Below are positions 63,185 to 64,000 of a stretch of 64,000 nucleotides of DNA, one piece after another. The notes beneath the pieces are model-generated. The model had not been told where the DNA came from. It saw only the letters and a program-made list of their open reading frames with translations, and did not search any database. Origin of the DNA: Pelagomonas calceolata. Taxonomy: Eukaryota > Sar > Pelagophyceae > Pelagomonadales > Pelagomonadaceae. Where the stretch lies: positions 3,782,001 through 3,846,000 of the forward strand of contig CAKKNE010000003.1 of assembly GCA_918797485.1 (NCBI GenBank), read 5' to 3'. The position numbers were made by a program, and so were the translations under genes. Positions within the stretch are counted from its first letter, which is position 1; each line of letters starts with the position of its first letter.

Positions 63185-64000
63185 TTACATCACATTTTTT
63201 GGGTCGGTGGCTTTATCGAAGATCAGTGGTGGCGGCGGCGCCGCCGCGACGGCAGGCGGCGGCGCCACGCGGAAGGCGACGACGTCGCCGCACTCGTAGA
63301 CGGCGGCGACCACGTCGGGGCCAAGCCATCCCAAAAAGGCCGGTCTTTCCGAGGCCCCGGACGGGTGCGCCGCGTCGAGTTGCGGGAACAGGAAGAACTG
63401 CGGTTTCATATCTTCCGGCCGCTGCGGGTGGCCCTGGCCGCCCTTCTTCAGCCGGCCCCGCAGGTTCCAGAGCCGCACCACACCCGTTGAATCGGCGGTG
63501 GCCAGGATCGCGCCGCCCGGCGCCCACGCGACGCACCGCTCGCGCGACCCGTCCTGGAAGCCCAACACCCTAGGGATGTAGTCCGGCCCGTCGCCCCGGT
63601 CCCGTCGATAGGGGTGCGGTGGCCGGTCGCCCGAGAAGTCGAAGCATGCTGCGCGTGCGCCCGTCACCGCAAGAAATGCACCGTCCGCGCTCCAGGCCAG
63701 CGCTTCGCCGTCGCTCTGGCAAAACGACTGGAGCGACGCCGCGAGATCCTCGCCGCCCCAGACCTGGACCGCCCCGTCGAAGGTGCCCGCCGCCACAAAG
63801 TCCCCTCGGGCCAGGAGCGACCGCAGCGGCCTCTGGGAAGCGTAGCGCCAGTTGACCTCGCCGTCGCGCTGCACCAGCACGCAGACGCAGCCGTGCGCGA
63901 CCGCGTAGCCTCGGAACAGACCCGCGGACGCGTCGCAGAGCGCGCGCACCGGCGCCTCGAAGGTTACGGCATGGATCAAATCGCCGGTCAACGAGCAGCA
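63185..64000 (-). CDS. WD40-repeat protein (5' end beyond window)
   Basis: The frame runs from a stop at 63185 to the end of the window, so the N-terminus is missing; about 270 residues are visible. At least three beta-propeller blades can be seen: SLLARGDFVAAGTFDGAVQVWGG, ALAWSADGAFLAVTGA and CVAWAPGGAILATADSTGVVRLWNLRG, with the GH/WD-like ends. A final blade, FLGWLGPDVVAAVYECGDVVAFRV, follows. Propellers bind partner proteins; without the N-terminus no specific complex can be named. Confidence 0.75.
   Translation of the reverse strand, partial: CCSLTGDLIHAVTFEAPVRALCDASAGLFRGYAVAHGCVCVLVQRDGEVNWRYASQRPLRSLLARGDFVAAGTFDGAVQVWGGEDLAASLQSFCQSDGEALAWSADGAFLAVTGARAACFDFSGDRPPHPYRRDRGDGPDYIPRVLGFQDGSRERCVAWAPGGAILATADSTGVVRLWNLRGRLKKGGQGHPQRPEDMKPQFFLFPQLDAAHPSGASERPAFLGWLGPDVVAAVYECGDVVAFRVAPPPAVAAAPPPPLIFDKATDPKNVM

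Overview
This window is nuclear DNA from a eukaryotic microalga. The best guess is a stramenopile of the pelagophyte type (Aureococcus/Pelagomonas-like). Reasons: high GC (roughly 60-65 % by eye); monocistronic, densely packed genes on both strands; few and short introns; leaders for the secretory pathway or plastid; and above all a set of introns that look like introner elements (transposon-derived introns with terminal inverted repeats and 8-bp target duplications), known from pelagophyte and prasinophyte algae. The genus is inferred, not shown.

Layout. 1-8.4 kb: secreted STI1-type protein (partial), EF-hand protein, auxilin-like J-domain protein, MYND/RING-CH/TPR protein, ER thioredoxin-like protein, a Cys-rich unknown and a protein-C10 relative. 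8.9-18.8 kb: a CXC (tesmin/LIN54-type) protein with an unexpected membrane-like N-terminus, the ribonucleotide reductase large subunit (three introns), a small membrane protein, a divergent short-chain dehydrogenase and a clathrin light chain. 18.98-31.14 kb: one 12-kb open frame for a giant secreted or surface protein that alternates blocks of DUF285/BspA-type repeats with blocks of an unrecognised Cys-rich module, ending in an Asp run and a membrane segment. 31.2-48.9 kb: prolidase (four introns), a DUF1275 membrane protein, coiled-coil and PX-like proteins, a 2OG-Fe(II) oxygenase, a nucleoside hydrolase, a glycosyltransferase-like protein, unknowns, a zinc-finger protein, an EamA transporter, a P-loop kinase fused to UBA and a small membrane protein. 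49.1-53.3 kb: WW/DEAD-box helicase and pyruvate kinase. 53.3-56.1 kb: a gene-free stretch, partly of unlike composition. 56.1-64 kb: GT10 fucosyltransferase, a plastid HExxH membrane protein, a Pro-rich coiled-coil protein, a PHB-depolymerase-type esterase, a NOL12-type nucleolar protein and a partial WD40 protein.

Two signals stand out beyond the gene list. First, six introns in four genes share the end CTGTGTGGAAATC or a decayed form. Two are flanked by perfect 8-bp duplications and a third by a 7/8 match. All six lie in phase 0 directly before a GTC/GTT valine codon, so the duplicated target itself supplies the GT donor. The shared internal sequence occurs in both orientations. Second, a roughly 25-bp palindromic motif (GCTAGC, about 13 bp containing GTAAGACA, CTAGCAA) recurs in intergenic DNA, nearly always just 5' of a gene, with nine clear and several decayed copies.

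There is no operon logic here, so most neighbours are probably unrelated in function. The auxilin-like and clathrin light chain genes share the clathrin uncoating/coat pathway but lie 15 kb apart.
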